Assembly (NCBI GenBank): GCA_020725105.1
Contig: DYFQ01000016.1
Location: forward strand, 1-58,976
From: Symbiobacterium thermophilum
GTDB lineage: Bacteria; Bacillota; Sulfobacillia; DYFQ01
Reading direction: 5' to 3'
Length of the DNA stretch: 58,976 nt
The translations under genes were made by a program, and so were the position numbers. The notes beneath the pieces are model-generated. The model saw only the letters and a program-made list of their open reading frames with translations, had not been told where the DNA came from and made no database searches. Below, one piece after another: positions 25,946 to 36,782 of this stretch (the first letter of the stretch is position 1; each line of letters begins with the position of its first letter).

Positions 25946-26788
25946 ATGGATCCTGAGCAGGGCAGCCAGGCCGCGATCCTTGTCGTCTCCGACGCGCTGG
26001 GGGAGACGGCCGAGCTTGTGGCCAGGGCCGCCATCAGCCAGTTCAACGCCGGCCGGATGGAGATCCGCCGCTACTCGCTGGTCAAGGACGAAAGCGAGAT
26101 CGAACACATCGTGCGCGCCGCGTCGGACGGCGGCCGGTCGGTGATCCTCTACACCCTGGTCGTGCCGGAGCTTCGCCGGGCCATGCAACTTGCGGCCGCC
26201 CGGGCCGGGGTGCCCGCCGTCGACATCATGGGCCCGGCCCTGGAGGCGGTGGCCCAGGTGGTGGGCCGGCCGCCCAAGCAGCGAGCGGGGCTCATGCACA
26301 AGCTCGACGAGGACTACTTCCGCCGGGTGGAGGCGGTGGAGTTCGCCGTCAAGTACGACGACGGCCGCGACCCCCGGGGGCTGTTAAACGCCGACCTGGT
26401 GCTCGTCGGGGTGTCCCGTACCTCCAAGACGCCGGTCAGCCTGTACCTGGCCCAGCGGCGCTACTTGCGGGTGGCCAACGTACCTCTGGTGCCGGAGTTG
26501 CCGCCGCCCGAGGAACTCTTCCGCCTGCCTCCGGGCAAGGTGGTCGGCCTCACCGTGCACCCGGAGAAGCTCTACCAGATTCGCCAGGAGCGGCTGAAGG
26601 CCATCGGGCTCGATGCCGGCGCCAGTTATGGCCAGCTTGACCGGATCGTCGAGGAGCTCGAGTTTGCCGAGCAGGTCTTTCGGCGGCTGGGCTGTCCCGT
26701 GGTGGACGTTTCCAACAAGGCGGTGGAGGAGACGGCCAACACCGTCCTCCACTACCTGGGGGCCGCCCACACCACCGCCACCGACTGA
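25946..26788 (+). CDS. ppsR: Pyruvate phosphate dikinase regulatory protein (DUF299)
   Basis: A 280-aa bifunctional kinase/Pi-dependent phosphorylase that switches PPDK off and on by modifying a Thr next to the catalytic His. Signatures are ILVVSDALGETAELVARAA at the N-terminus, the P-loop-like GVSRTSKTP (about 151-159) and GLTVHPEKLYQIRQERL. It lies 20 bp before ppdK, its substrate, so the pair is a self-contained pyruvate/PEP switch. In Bacillus the homologue yqfL holds the same position after glyS. The name ppsR is used for the related PEP synthase regulators; here the neighbour shows that PPDK is the target. Confidence 0.93.
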   Translation: MDPEQGSQAAILVVSDALGETAELVARAAISQFNAGRMEIRRYSLVKDESEIEHIVRAASDGGRSVILYTLVVPELRRAMQLAAARAGVPAVDIMGPALEAVAQVVGRPPKQRAGLMHKLDEDYFRRVEAVEFAVKYDDGRDPRGLLNADLVLVGVSRTSKTPVSLYLAQRRYLRVANVPLVPELPPPEELFRLPPGKVVGLTVHPEKLYQIRQERLKAIGLDAGASYGQLDRIVEELEFAEQVFRRLGCPVVDVSNKAVEETANTVLHYLGAAHTTATD

Positions 26789-26808
26789 CGCATCGGGAGG
26801 AACCAGAG

Positions 26809-29541
26809 ATGGGTCCGGAGGCTTCCGGGGTTGTCACCAGCGAACGCCTGATCTACCGGTTCGAGGAGGGGTCGGCGGGCCAGCGCCGGCTCCTGGGCGG
26901 CAAGGGAGCCAACCTGGCGGAGATGACCCGCATCGGGCTGCCGGTGCCGCCGGGGTTCACCATCACCACCGAAGCCTGCATCGCATACTACCGCCTGGGA
27001 CGCAAGTTCCCCGAAGGCCTGGCCGAGGCCATCGAAGGACAGCTGCGGGCACTGGAGCAGAAGACGGGGAAGCGTTTCGGCGACCCCGAGCTTCCGCTCC
27101 TGGTCTCGGTGCGCTCGGGCGCCGCGGTCAGCATGCCCGGGATGATGGACACCATCCTCAACCTGGGCCTCAACGACCAGACGGTGAAGGGGCTCGCCCG
27201 GTCAACCGGCGACGCCCGGTTCGCCTACGACTGCTACCGGCGGTTCATCCAGATGTTCGGCGACGTGGTGCTGGGCATCCCGGTGCAGCGGTTCGAGGCC
27301 ATCCTGGAGGAACGGCGCCGAGCCGAGGGCGTGGAGCACGACCACCAGGTGTCGGCCGACGGGACGCGCCGGGTGGCCCGGGCCTACCAGGACCTGGTGG
27401 CCCGGGAGTCGGGCCGGCCGTTTCCCGAGGACCCCACGGAACAGCTGATGATGGCCGTCCGGGCCGTTTTCGAGTCCTGGAACAACCAGCGGGCCATCGT
27501 CTACCGCCAGATCCACAAGATCCCCGCCGACCTGGGCACCGCCGTCAACGTCCAGGCCATGGTGTTTGGCAACATGGGCCCGGACTCGGGCACCGGGGTG
27601 CTGTTCACCAGAAATCCCGCCACCGGCGAGAAGGCCCTCTACGGCGAGTACCTGACCAACGCCCAGGGCGAGGACGTGGTGGCCGGCATCCGGACCCCCC
27701 GGCCCATCGCGCTGCTGAGCCAGGAGATGCCTGAGGTGTACCGGGAACTGGAGCGGGTGTCGGACCTCCTGGAACGCCACTACCGGGACATCCAGGACAT
27801 CGAGTTCACCGTGGAGCGGGGCAGGCTCTACGTGCTCCAGACCCGGGCCGGCAAGCGCACCGCCCAGGCGGCGGTCAAGGTCGCGGTGGAGCTGGCCGGT
27901 GAAGGGATCATCTCCCGCGAGACAGCCGTCGGCCGGGTCCAGCCCGAGCAGATCACCAAGTTCTTGCACAGGAACGTGGACCCCGAGGCCAGGCTCAACG
28001 TGGTCGCCACCGGCCTGCCGGCCTCGCCCGGGGCCGCCACCGGCCAGGTGGTCTTCGACGCCGACACCGCCGAGGCGCTGGGCAACACCGGGCACCGGGT
28101 CATCCTGGTCCGCCCGGAGACGACCCCCGACGACATCCACGGCATCGTGGCGGCCCAGGGGATTCTCACTAGCCGGGGCGGCATGACCTGCCACGCGGCC
28201 ATCGTCGCCCGCGGCATGGGCAAGCCCTGCGTGGTCGGGTGCGAGGCGCTACGGATCGATCTGGCGGCCCGCGAGTTCCGGGTCGGGGAAACGGTGGTGC
28301 GCCAGGGCGACGTGGTCTCCATCGACGGCGGAACCGGCCAGGTCATCCTGGGTGAGGTGCCCCTCATCGACCCCCAGTTGACCGGGGAGTTCCAGACCTT
28401 GCTCGCCTGGGCCGACCATATCCGGCGGCTGGGGGTGCGGGCCAACGCCGACACGCCGGAGGACGCCAGAAAAGCCCGGGAGTTCGGGGCCGAGGGGATC
28501 GGGCTCTGCCGCACCGAACACATGTTCATGGCCCCCGACCGGGTGCCGGTGGTGCAGGCCATGATCCTGGCGGAGACGGCCGAGGAGCGGCGGGCGGCCC
28601 TCGACCGGCTCCTCCCCATGCAGCAAGGGGACTTCGTGGAAATCCTGCGGGCCATGGCCGGCCTGCCGGTGACCATCCGGCTCCTGGACCCGCCGCTTCA
28701 CGAGTTTCTGCCCAACGTGGAGGAACTCGTGGAGGAGCTGGGGCAACTGCGGGAGCGGCTGAGGGAGGCCAGGGCCGCCGCCGGGACGGTCCGGGCCGAG
28801 GACGTCGCCGGGCTGGAGCAGGAGATCCGGACCAGGGAGAAGGTGCTCAGGCGGGCCCGGGCACTGGCCGAGTTCAACCCAATGCTCGGCCACCGGGGCT
28901 GCCGGGTGGGCATCGCCTACCCGGAGATCTACGAGATGCAGTGCCGCGCCATCTTCCAGGCGGCGGCCCAACTGGTCACCGAAGGCGTGGACGTCCGGCC
29001 CGAGATCATGATCCCCCTGGTGGGCATTGCCGGTGAACTGGAACTGTTGCGGGACATGGTCCTCCGGGTGGCCGAGGACGTCAGGTCCGAGACCGGGGTG
29101 GAGGTCCCGGTGGTGGTCGGGACAATGATCGAGGTGCCCCGGGCCTGCGTGACGGCGGACGCCATCGCCGCTCACGCCGAGTTCTTCTCCTTCGGGACCA
29201 ACGACCTGACCCAGACGACCTTCGGCTTCTCGCGGGACGACGCCGAGGCCAAGTTCCTCCACCATTACCTGCACCGGAAGATCCTGCGGGAAAACCCCTT
29301 CGCCACCCTGGACTCCGACGGCGTGGGCGCCCTCATGCGCATGGCGGTGGAGAAGGGACGCGCCGCGCGGCCCGGGCTCAAGATTGGCATCTGCGGCGAG
29401 CACGGGGGAGACCCGGAGTCCATCGCCTTCTGCCACGAGGCCGGGTTGGACTACGTGAGCTGCTCCCCGTTCCGGGTGCCGGTGGCCCGGCTGGCCGCCG
29501 CCCAGGCCGCCCTGGGCCGGCGCCGGGACGATACGGTGTAA
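26809..29541 (+). CDS. ppdK: Pyruvate, phosphate dikinase
   Basis: A 910-aa PPDK that interconverts pyruvate + ATP + Pi with PEP + AMP + PPi. The N-terminal ATP-grasp domain starts GGKGANLAEMTRIGLPVPPG. The swivelling phosphohistidine domain holds GGMTCHAAIVARGMGKPCVV, with catalytic His at about 462 and the regulatory Thr two residues earlier. The C-terminal TIM barrel contains GLCRTEHMF, FGTNDLTQTTFGFSRDDAE and the catalytic Cys in IGICGEHGGDP. All key residues are present and the length is typical. It allows glycolysis or gluconeogenesis at the PEP node and is controlled by the gene just upstream. Confidence 0.97.
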   Translation: MGPEASGVVTSERLIYRFEEGSAGQRRLLGGKGANLAEMTRIGLPVPPGFTITTEACIAYYRLGRKFPEGLAEAIEGQLRALEQKTGKRFGDPELPLLVSVRSGAAVSMPGMMDTILNLGLNDQTVKGLARSTGDARFAYDCYRRFIQMFGDVVLGIPVQRFEAILEERRRAEGVEHDHQVSADGTRRVARAYQDLVARESGRPFPEDPTEQLMMAVRAVFESWNNQRAIVYRQIHKIPADLGTAVNVQAMVFGNMGPDSGTGVLFTRNPATGEKALYGEYLTNAQGEDVVAGIRTPRPIALLSQEMPEVYRELERVSDLLERHYRDIQDIEFTVERGRLYVLQTRAGKRTAQAAVKVAVELAGEGIISRETAVGRVQPEQITKFLHRNVDPEARLNVVATGLPASPGAATGQVVFDADTAEALGNTGHRVILVRPETTPDDIHGIVAAQGILTSRGGMTCHAAIVARGMGKPCVVGCEALRIDLAAREFRVGETVVRQGDVVSIDGGTGQVILGEVPLIDPQLTGEFQTLLAWADHIRRLGVRANADTPEDARKAREFGAEGIGLCRTEHMFMAPDRVPVVQAMILAETAEERRAALDRLLPMQQGDFVEILRAMAGLPVTIRLLDPPLHEFLPNVEELVEELGQLRERLREARAAAGTVRAEDVAGLEQEIRTREKVLRRARALAEFNPMLGHRGCRVGIAYPEIYEMQCRAIFQAAAQLVTEGVDVRPEIMIPLVGIAGELELLRDMVLRVAEDVRSETGVEVPVVVGTMIEVPRACVTADAIAAHAEFFSFGTNDLTQTTFGFSRDDAEAKFLHHYLHRKILRENPFATLDSDGVGALMRMAVEKGRAARPGLKIGICGEHGGDPESIAFCHEAGLDYVSCSPFRVPVARLAAAQAALGRRRDDTV

Positions 29542-29585
29542 CACGGCGGGCGGTGCCGTACGGCCCGGCCGGCGATCACCCAGAC

Positions 29586-30491
29586 CTACCGGGGGAGGTC
29601 GGCGCCGGCCCGCTCCCGCTCGAGCGCCCCGAGAATCGTCTCCAGCACCAGCCGCCGGCGCCGCTCCAGCCGCTGGCCCGCCCGGGTGACGCAACGGGCC
29701 AGCCGGGCCTCCCGCCGCACGGCGGCCACTTGCCCGGAGAGGTCAAGCCCCCGCCGGCTGCTGTCGGCCAGGCCCCGGGCGACGCCGATGGCGCCCAGCC
29801 GTTCAAGCATGACCGCGTCGTGAAGCGCCCGCGCCTCCGGGCCGTCCAGGCCGGCCGCCCGGTGGGCCACAAGGGCCGCGGCCGAGCGTTCGCCCTTGCC
29901 CGCGGCGGTCCCCGGCTCGTGGGCCGTGGTTGCCCGGCGCACCGCCCGCGCTACCGTTCGAGCCCGTTCGATGACGTCGTCCGGCACCCCCTGTACCACC
30001 AGGGCCGAGGCGACGGTCTCCTCGCCGGTGGCGTGAAGCCCGTAGAACCAGGTGGCCAGCTCCAGGACGGCCGGGTCGGCCCGCTCGCCCCGCCCCAGCG
30101 TCCGGGCGAGCTTCAGCACCCGGGCCAGGTGGAAGAAATCGCGCGGCTGGTTCCCCTTCCCCGCCAGGTCGGCGACGAGGTCGATCGCCTCGGCACTGGC
30201 CACCGTCAGGCCGGCGTCGTGAAACAGCATGCCGGGCCGCCGGCGGGCCCACTGCTCCAGCGCCGCGACAAGCGCCGCCGGGCCTTCGTCCCGGGCTGAA
30301 AACGCGAGGTGGTCCCGGCCGGCGGAGTCCCGGTAGTAGACCCGCCATTCCCCACCCGAGACCTGGTAGGCCTCGGCGTGGAGGGAGCCGAGGCCGTCCA
30401 CGCTGCACGAGAGCCGGCGGTGCGCCACGGCGGCCGCCGGCCGGATGACCTCGGCGCCGGAGAGGGGCTGTCGCGACCTGCTCAGGGCCAA
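29586..30491 (-). CDS. HD-phosphohydrolase-like protein with degenerate motif
   Basis: A 301-aa protein on the opposite strand to its neighbours. A first part (about 1-95) is mixed alpha/beta with ERWVYYRDSAG-like content. The second half is helical and contains LHDAVMLERLGAIGVARGL, which resembles the family motif (D)ADxLDAIGAIGIAR of YedJ-type HD phosphohydrolases. The residues that normally bind metal are altered (HDAVML instead of xDADRL) and I see no upstream HxHD pair. It may therefore be an inactive or regulatory relative. The N-terminal start is uncertain. Function not assigned. Confidence 0.6.
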   Translation of the reverse strand: MALSRSRQPLSGAEVIRPAAAVAHRRLSCSVDGLGSLHAEAYQVSGGEWRVYYRDSAGRDHLAFSARDEGPAALVAALEQWARRRPGMLFHDAGLTVASAEAIDLVADLAGKGNQPRDFFHLARVLKLARTLGRGERADPAVLELATWFYGLHATGEETVASALVVQGVPDDVIERARTVARAVRRATTAHEPGTAAGKGERSAAALVAHRAAGLDGPEARALHDAVMLERLGAIGVARGLADSSRRGLDLSGQVAAVRREARLARCVTRAGQRLERRRRLVLETILGALERERAGADLPR

Positions 30492-30712
30492 CCTGGGTTA
30501 CCTCCGGATGTGGGGCTTGCGTGCCGACTGATTGTGGGGTGGAAGATTCCCCGGCCCCCCGGCTCGCCCCTGCCGAACGCGCCGTCGACCCGGCGGCCGG
30601 TCCTTTCTGGTTTGCCGCCGCATTTACCCTCATGGCAGGATTGGTCCGCGGGCCGCAGAAGCCTCCAGCCGGAGTCGGGGACCGGCGGGCCTGGCGCGAG
30701 GAGGGAACCGGG

Positions 30713-31729
30713 GTGGCGGGACTCGGCATCAGGCAGCGCACGGAAGCCCTGGAACGGGAGGTCCTGTCTCCCTACGCCGCCCGGGCCGCCGAGAGCCGGG
30801 GCCGCCAGCGGCCCGAGCCCCTCTGCGAGATCCGCACCGAATTCCAGAGGGACCGGGACAGGATCATCCACTCGCGGGCCTTCCGCCGCCTGCGCGGCAA
30901 GACCCAGGTGTTTCTCAGTCCCGAAGGCGACCACTACCGGACCCGGCTGACCCACACCCTGGAGGTCGCCCAGATCGCCCGGACCATCGCAAAGGCGCTG
31001 CGGCTGAACGAGGACCTGACCGAGGCCATCGCGCTGGCCCACGACCTGGGCCACCCACCATTCGGCCACGCCGGCGAGGCGGCCCTCGACGCCGTCTACC
31101 CCGGTGGCTTCCGCCACAACGAGCAGAGCCTGCGGGTGGTGGACGTACTCGAGGGCAAGCGCGGCCTCAACCTGACCTGGGAGGTCAGGGACGGCATCCT
31201 GAACCACGTGGGCGAGTTGCGGCCCGCGACCCTGGAAGGCCAGGTGGGGAAGCTCTGCGACCGCATCGCCTATGTCAACCACGACATCGACGACGCCCTG
31301 CGGGCCGGGGTGCTCTCCGAAGCCGACCTGCCGGCCGACCTCGTTGCGGTGCTCGGCGACCGCTACTCGGCCCGGATCCACACCATGGTCCGGGCGGTGA
31401 TCACCGCTTCGCAGGACCAGCCGGAGATCCGGATGGAGGAGCAGGTCCGGCAGGCCATGGACCGGATGCGGGACTTCATGTTCAGACGGGTCTACCACGG
31501 CTGGAACCAGAAGCAGGCGGAGGAGGCCAAGGCCAAGCGGCTCCTGAGGCGGCTCTACGAGTTCTACGTGAACAACGAGGAGCAACTGCTGAGGGAGTAC
31601 GAGGGGGCGGCCGACGGCGACGACGTCCCCCGCCTGGCCCTGGACTACGTGGCCGGCATGACCGACCGGTACGCGCTCCACATGTACCAGCGCCACTTTC
31701 TCCCGTCCCCCTGGGGACTGGAGCCGTGA
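30713..31729 (+). CDS. dgt: dGTPase-like deoxynucleoside triphosphohydrolase
   Basis: A 338-aa HD-domain enzyme of the dGTP triphosphohydrolase-like family, which cleaves dNTPs to nucleoside and triphosphate. Motifs are FRRLRGKTQVFLSPEGDHYR, THTLEVAQIARTIA (first His), LAHDLGHPPFGHAGE (HD) and LCDRIAYVNHDIDDALRAG (last Asp). GTG 30713 is chosen because GGAGG lies eight bases upstream; a longer frame to 30521 would add an unlikely Pro-rich leader. In many Firmicutes this gene lies just before dnaG and rpoD, as it does here with one FAD enzyme inserted. Confidence 0.93.
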   Translation: MAGLGIRQRTEALEREVLSPYAARAAESRGRQRPEPLCEIRTEFQRDRDRIIHSRAFRRLRGKTQVFLSPEGDHYRTRLTHTLEVAQIARTIAKALRLNEDLTEAIALAHDLGHPPFGHAGEAALDAVYPGGFRHNEQSLRVVDVLEGKRGLNLTWEVRDGILNHVGELRPATLEGQVGKLCDRIAYVNHDIDDALRAGVLSEADLPADLVAVLGDRYSARIHTMVRAVITASQDQPEIRMEEQVRQAMDRMRDFMFRRVYHGWNQKQAEEAKAKRLLRRLYEFYVNNEEQLLREYEGAADGDDVPRLALDYVAGMTDRYALHMYQRHFLPSPWGLEP

Positions 31730-31745
31730 GGGAGGTGCCGCGAGC

Positions 31746-32933
31746 GTGATCCGGGAAGCCGAAGTGGTCGTCATCGGGGGCGGGGTCCACGGCACCAGCG
31801 CCGCGTACCACCTGGCGCGAGCCGGCAAGCAGGTGGTGCTGGTGGAAAGGGAAACCATCGGGTCCGGCGCGTCGGGACAGTCCGGCGGCATCATCCGTTG
31901 TCACTACTCCAACGAGACCATGGTCCGGCTGGCCCACCGGGCGGCCGTACGCTGGCCCGGCCTGGCGGACGAGCTGGGCCACCCGGTGGACTACGTCCGT
32001 AACGGCATGGTCGTCAACGTCGCCGAGGAAGACGCCGACAACATGCGGCGCATCGTCGAGATGCAACAGCGGGTGGGCGTGGACACTCGGGTCGTCGCCC
32101 CCGACGAGGTGCGCCGGTGGATCCCCGAGTTTCGCGCCGACGGGCTGGCCCTGGCCACCTACGAGGCCCAGGCCGGCTATGCCGACCCGTACTCGACGGC
32201 GGTCGCCTTTGCCCGCAAGGCCCGGGAACTCGGCGCCCAGGTGCTCACCGGCACCACGGTCACCGGCATCGAGCTGGACGGGACCGCCGTCCGCGCCGTG
32301 GTCACCGACAAGGGCGCCATCCGCACCCCGGTGGTGGTGAACTGCGCCGGGGCCTGGGCCGACCGGATCGCACGGATGGTCGGGGTCGAGATCCCCGTAC
32401 GCCCGGGGCTCTTGCAGATGGTGGCCTTCAACCCTCGTTATCCCGGGTGGACGGGTACCAGCCCCACCTGGACCGACATGACCACCATGACCTACTGCCG
32501 GCCGGACACCGCCGGCCTCATGCTGGCGGGTGGCGGCCTGTCGGAAAACGAGGCGCTGGAGACGGAAGACCTTGATCCCGACAGCTACCCCTCCCGCCCG
32601 CCGGACATGTTCGAAGCGGAGATCTACGAGAACCTGACCCGCCGGTGCCCCTGGGCCGAGGACATGCGCCGGGTGCGGTCATGGGCCGGCCCCGACGGCA
32701 ACAGCCCCGACTACCACCTCATCTTCGGCCCCGTGCCGGGTATCAGGGGGTACCTCCAGGTGGTCGGGGGAAGCGGCAACTCCTTCAAGCTGAGCCCCGC
32801 CACCGGCGAGGCGGTGGCCGAATACGTGACGACCGGCACCTGCACCTACCTGGACCTGGAGGCCTTCAGCCTGGCCCGGTTCGAGAAAGACCGCCCCTTC
32901 CGGGGCGGCTACAGGATGCACATCGTCGGCTGA
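31746..32933 (+). CDS. FAD-dependent oxidoreductase (DAO/sarcosine oxidase beta-like)
   Basis: A 395-aa D-amino-acid-oxidase-fold flavoprotein. The dinucleotide motif VVVIGGGVHGTSAAYHLARA starts at residue 7, followed by VLVERETIGSGASGQSGGII and, near the C-terminus, GYLQVVGGSGNSFKLSP. It most resembles the beta subunit of heterotetrameric sarcosine oxidase and related glycine/proline oxidases, which oxidise a secondary or primary amine. No alpha, gamma or delta subunit genes are adjacent, so the exact substrate is unknown. It begins at GTG 31746, 17 bp after dgt, and is probably cotranscribed with it. Confidence 0.87.
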   Translation: MIREAEVVVIGGGVHGTSAAYHLARAGKQVVLVERETIGSGASGQSGGIIRCHYSNETMVRLAHRAAVRWPGLADELGHPVDYVRNGMVVNVAEEDADNMRRIVEMQQRVGVDTRVVAPDEVRRWIPEFRADGLALATYEAQAGYADPYSTAVAFARKARELGAQVLTGTTVTGIELDGTAVRAVVTDKGAIRTPVVVNCAGAWADRIARMVGVEIPVRPGLLQMVAFNPRYPGWTGTSPTWTDMTTMTYCRPDTAGLMLAGGGLSENEALETEDLDPDSYPSRPPDMFEAEIYENLTRRCPWAEDMRRVRSWAGPDGNSPDYHLIFGPVPGIRGYLQVVGGSGNSFKLSPATGEAVAEYVTTGTCTYLDLEAFSLARFEKDRPFRGGYRMHIVG

Positions 32934-33186
32934 AGGCTCGCAGGCCGAGGAGTCGCGGGCTGACGCCGGCGAGAGCACCGCGCGGCAACGCGCCGGGCGC
33001 CGACGTGCCGCGCGCCGAAGAGGAATTGTTTCGGAAGTCATAGAATGGGGTATGGCCATCCGGAGGCCGCCGCGTGGGGGCGCTCTTTTTTTGCGTACCT
33101 GCCCGCCCCGCGCCCGCGACACCGTGCTCCGGCCGCGGGGCCCGGCGCGCCGGCCCCGGCTGCGGCTCCGGCAGGGATGATCTGGC

Positions 33187-35091
33187 TTGACCGCGACCAG
33201 GGCCCAGTTTCGCGAGGCGTTCATCGAGGAAGTCCGGGCCGCCACGGACATCGTGGAGGTCATCGGGGAACACGTCGCCCTCAAGCGCCGCGGCCGCGAC
33301 TGGTGGGGGCTCTGCCCCTTCCACGTGGAGAAGACACCGTCGTTCAGCGTGTCCGCCGAGAAGCAGATGTTCTACTGCTTCGGCTGCCAGACCGGGGGCA
33401 ACGTTTTCACCTTCCTCATGAAGAAGGAAGGGCTCGAGTTCGGCGAGGCCCTCAGGCTCCTGGCCGACCGGGCCGGCATCCCCCTGCCCAAGGCCGACCT
33501 GGACCCCGAGGCCCGCCGCCGGCAGGAGCAGCGGGAGCAGTTGACGCGGCTTCTCGAGGCGGCGGTGGAATTCTACGTCAAGCAACTGGAACAGGCCGGG
33601 GGGCGTCAGGCGCGGGCTTACCTGGCCCGCCGGGGGCTGGAGCCGGAAACGGTCGCCCGCTTCCGGCTGGGCTACGCGCCCGACGCCTGGGACGGTTGCC
33701 TGGAGGCGCTCGGCCGGCGGGGGTGGTCGCCGGAAATGCTGGCCCAGGCGGGCCTGGTGGTGGAGACCACCGACGCCCGGGGCGAGCGGCGGTATTACGA
33801 CCGCTTTCGCCACCGGCTCATGTTTCCGATCTTTGACCTGACCGGCCGGCCGATCGGTTTTGGCGGCCGGGTGCTGGAGGGAGCCGAGCCGGAACAGCCC
33901 AAGTACGTCAACTCGCCGGAGGGGCCGGTGTTTTCCAAGGGGCGGAACCTGTACGGGCTGAACTGGGCCCGCGACGGCATCCGGCGCGCGGGCCACGCCG
34001 TGATCACCGAGGGCTACACCGACGTCATCACCGCCCACCAGGCAGGCTTCACCCACCTGGTGGCGTCGCTGGGCACGGCGCTCACCACGCAGCAGGCCCG
34101 GCTGCTCCTGCGCTACTGCCGGGAAGTGGTGACCGCCTTCGACGCCGACACCGCCGGCCAGGAGGCGACGCTCAGGGGGCTCGAGGTGCTGAAGCAGACC
34201 GGCCTGCGGGTGCGGGTGGCCATGCTGCCCGACGGCAAGGATCCGGACGACTGCATCCGCAGCTTCGGGCCCGACGCCTTTGGCCGGGCGCTGGAGAACG
34301 CGGTGCCCCTGGTGGAGTACAGGTTCCGCCGGGCCATGGAACGCCAGGACACCTCCACCGTCCAGGGCAAGGTAAGGGTGGCCGGCGAGGTCGTGCCGGT
34401 CCTGGCGGGGCTGGAAAGCGCCGTAGAGCGGGAGGAGTACCTAAAGCGGTTCGCCCGGGAACTCGGGGTTGATCCGGAGGCGCTCCGGACCGAAGTGGAG
34501 AAGGCACGCCGGGGCCAGGCGCGGGGCCAGGGACGTGGCCGGCCCGGGGCGGGCCGTTGGAAAATTCCAGCAGGCACGGATAAGCTGGCCGTATACAGGC
34601 ACAATAAGGAGGAAAAAGGAAATGACGGTAAGAAGCTGGGGGTTTACAGAGCGGAACAGCAACTCCTGGGGCTGATGGCGACCGACCCCGGGGTGGCGCG
34701 GCGGGTGGCCGAAGCGGTCGGCGCGGACGGGTTTTCCGACCCGGCCCACCGGAAGGTTGCCGCTGCGCTGTTTGCGTGGGCGAACGCCGGCGGCGCCGAA
34801 GGAGTCCGGCCCGCCTTGCTTGAAGATGACGAGGCGGCTCAGGCGCTGGCGCGGGCCACGTTCTCGTTCGTGGAGCCTCCGGATCGCGACCGGCTGCTCG
34901 AGGATCTGCTCGCGCGGGTAGAGGCCGCGCGCCGATACAAACGGATAGAGGAACTCGAAGGCATGATGAGGGAACGGGAACGGCGGGGGGAGCCCGTTCC
35001 GTCTGAATTACTGCGCGAACTGGCGGACCTGGTGCGCTCGGCCAAGGGGCGGGGCCAGCCGGCCCGGGGCCCCGGGGCCGAGAAGAGGTGA
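33187..35091 (+). CDS. dnaG: DNA primase
   Basis: A 634-aa primase that makes RNA primers for replication. The CHC2 zinc finger reads [11 protein letters not shown] ... MFYCFGC (about 43-67), the catalytic core has [20 protein letters not shown], and the Toprim domain has [17 protein letters not shown] and [11 protein letters not shown]. The C-terminal DnaB-binding domain starts around residue 480. The hinge before it (about 34500-34650) is unusual: a Gly/Arg/Gln-rich run followed by an AT-rich segment reading [18 protein letters not shown]. It starts at TTG 33187 and ends seven bases before rpoD. Confidence 0.96.
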   Translation: MTATRAQFREAFIEEVRAATDIVEVIGEHVALKRRGRDWWGLCPFHVEKTPSFSVSAEKQMFYCFGCQTGGNVFTFLMKKEGLEFGEALRLLADRAGIPLPKADLDPEARRRQEQREQLTRLLEAAVEFYVKQLEQAGGRQARAYLARRGLEPETVARFRLGYAPDAWDGCLEALGRRGWSPEMLAQAGLVVETTDARGERRYYDRFRHRLMFPIFDLTGRPIGFGGRVLEGAEPEQPKYVNSPEGPVFSKGRNLYGLNWARDGIRRAGHAVITEGYTDVITAHQAGFTHLVASLGTALTTQQARLLLRYCREVVTAFDADTAGQEATLRGLEVLKQTGLRVRVAMLPDGKDPDDCIRSFGPDAFGRALENAVPLVEYRFRRAMERQDTSTVQGKVRVAGEVVPVLAGLESAVEREEYLKRFARELGVDPEALRTEVEKARRGQARGQGRGRPGAGRWKIPAGTDKLAVYRHNKEEKGNDGKKLGVYRAEQQLLGLMATDPGVARRVAEAVGADGFSDPAHRKVAAALFAWANAGGAEGVRPALLEDDEAAQALARATFSFVEPPDRDRLLEDLLARVEAARRYKRIEELEGMMRERERRGEPVPSELLRELADLVRSAKGRGQPARGPGAEKR

Positions 35092-35098
35092 CCTGGTA

Positions 35099-36205
<1,107 letters not shown>

Positions 36206-36245
36206 TCGTAGATTCACGTTCTGAATGGCAGCAGGTCGCATTTAG

Positions 36246-36500
36246 CCGGCAGCAAATCACGGTTCCGGTGACAGTAGCCCCCAGACATTCAGCGGCGACG
36301 GCCGGACCATCTACCTCAAGGGCGCCGGCGTGCTCCCGGAGTACAGACGGCAGGGCATCTGTCGTGGCCCGCTTGACCACCGCCTGCGGGCGGCCAGGGA
36401 ACGCGGGTGCCGGTGGGCGACGGTTCAGGCCAAGGTGGACAGGTCGGCTCCCGTCCCGAGGCGGTCAGGCTTCCTGCAAGGGGAAGCCTCCCGGGGGTAA
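36246..36500 (+). pseudogene. Truncated GNAT acetyltransferase
   Basis: The frame contains TIYLKGAGVLPEYRRQGICR, then GPLDHRLRAARERGCRWATV and RRSGFLQGEAS. This is the acetyl-CoA-binding motif A (VxPxYRRQGIG) and following helix of a GNAT N-acetyltransferase. The usual first half (about 60-70 residues) is missing, there is no start codon after the in-frame stop at 36243, and the Gly of RRQGIG is Cys. It is best read as a remnant left downstream of rpoD. Confidence 0.65.
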
Positions 36501-36503
36501 GGG

Positions 36504-36639
36504 CTCACCCCTCAGGGGTGAGGATGAAGACAAAACGTGCTGAGTGCCGGGCGCCGGTCGCCGCGGGCGCGCCGCACCCGCCCTCGTTGGGCCGGGTGGC
36601 CGGCCGGCGTCCCTTACCCTTGCCCCCGTAGGGCAAGGG
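36504..36639. repeat. Two perfect hairpins in the decayed region after rpoD
   Basis: CTCACCCCT-C-AGGGGTGAG (36504-36522) is a near-continuous palindrome. CCCTTGCCC (36617-36625) pairs with GGGCAAGGG (36631-36639) across a 5-nt loop. Neither has a T run. They may serve as rho-assisted or bidirectional stops for the dnaG-rpoD transcript, or be remnants of a mobile element. Confidence 0.5.
36546..36600 (+). repeat. 55-bp dispersed repeat, copy A
   Basis: Matches 47608-47662 at 52 of 55 bases. Here it lies in noncoding DNA; the other copy encodes the N-terminus of the MATE-like protein. In the matching frame both read C(R)xPVAAGxPHPPSLGRVA, so this copy may be the stub of a lost paralogue. Confidence 0.8.
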
Positions 36640-36647
36640 CTTGGATG

Positions 36648-36782
36648 CTGCTGGACCTGACCCGTCGGCGTGCTGCCGTCTCCCCAGTAGAGGGCCGTGC
36701 GGGTGTCCAGCCGGCCGGGATCAGTAAAGACCGAGCTCACGTCGATGGCCGTGCCGAGGGCGATCTCCTCGTCCACCGCCGG
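36648..36782 (-). pseudogene. Fragment encoding a PKD/VCBS-like domain piece
   Basis: On the minus strand the frame reads PAVDEEIALGTAIDVSSVF, then TDPGRLDTRTALYWGDGSTP. This closely follows the PKD-domain signature (FxDPGxxDTHTATxDWGDGS) found in secreted repeat proteins. The flanking frame is not protein-like, and no export signal or full domain remains, so it is a relic of a surface or adhesin-type gene. Confidence 0.55.

Noticed and set aside
23510-26299. A 929-codon minus-strand open frame antisense to glyS and the PPDK regulator; similar long frames lie antisense to pgpH, nfeD and ppdK
   Set aside because: High GC depletes stop codons in antisense frames. Their translations are rich in His, Arg, Gly and Pro without domains, while the plus-strand genes are unmistakable.
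34607-34674. AAGGAGG plus ATG inside dnaG giving a 17-codon frame
   Set aside because: The frame is out of phase with dnaG and ends quickly; the in-frame DnaG reading continues normally, so no internal gene is supported.
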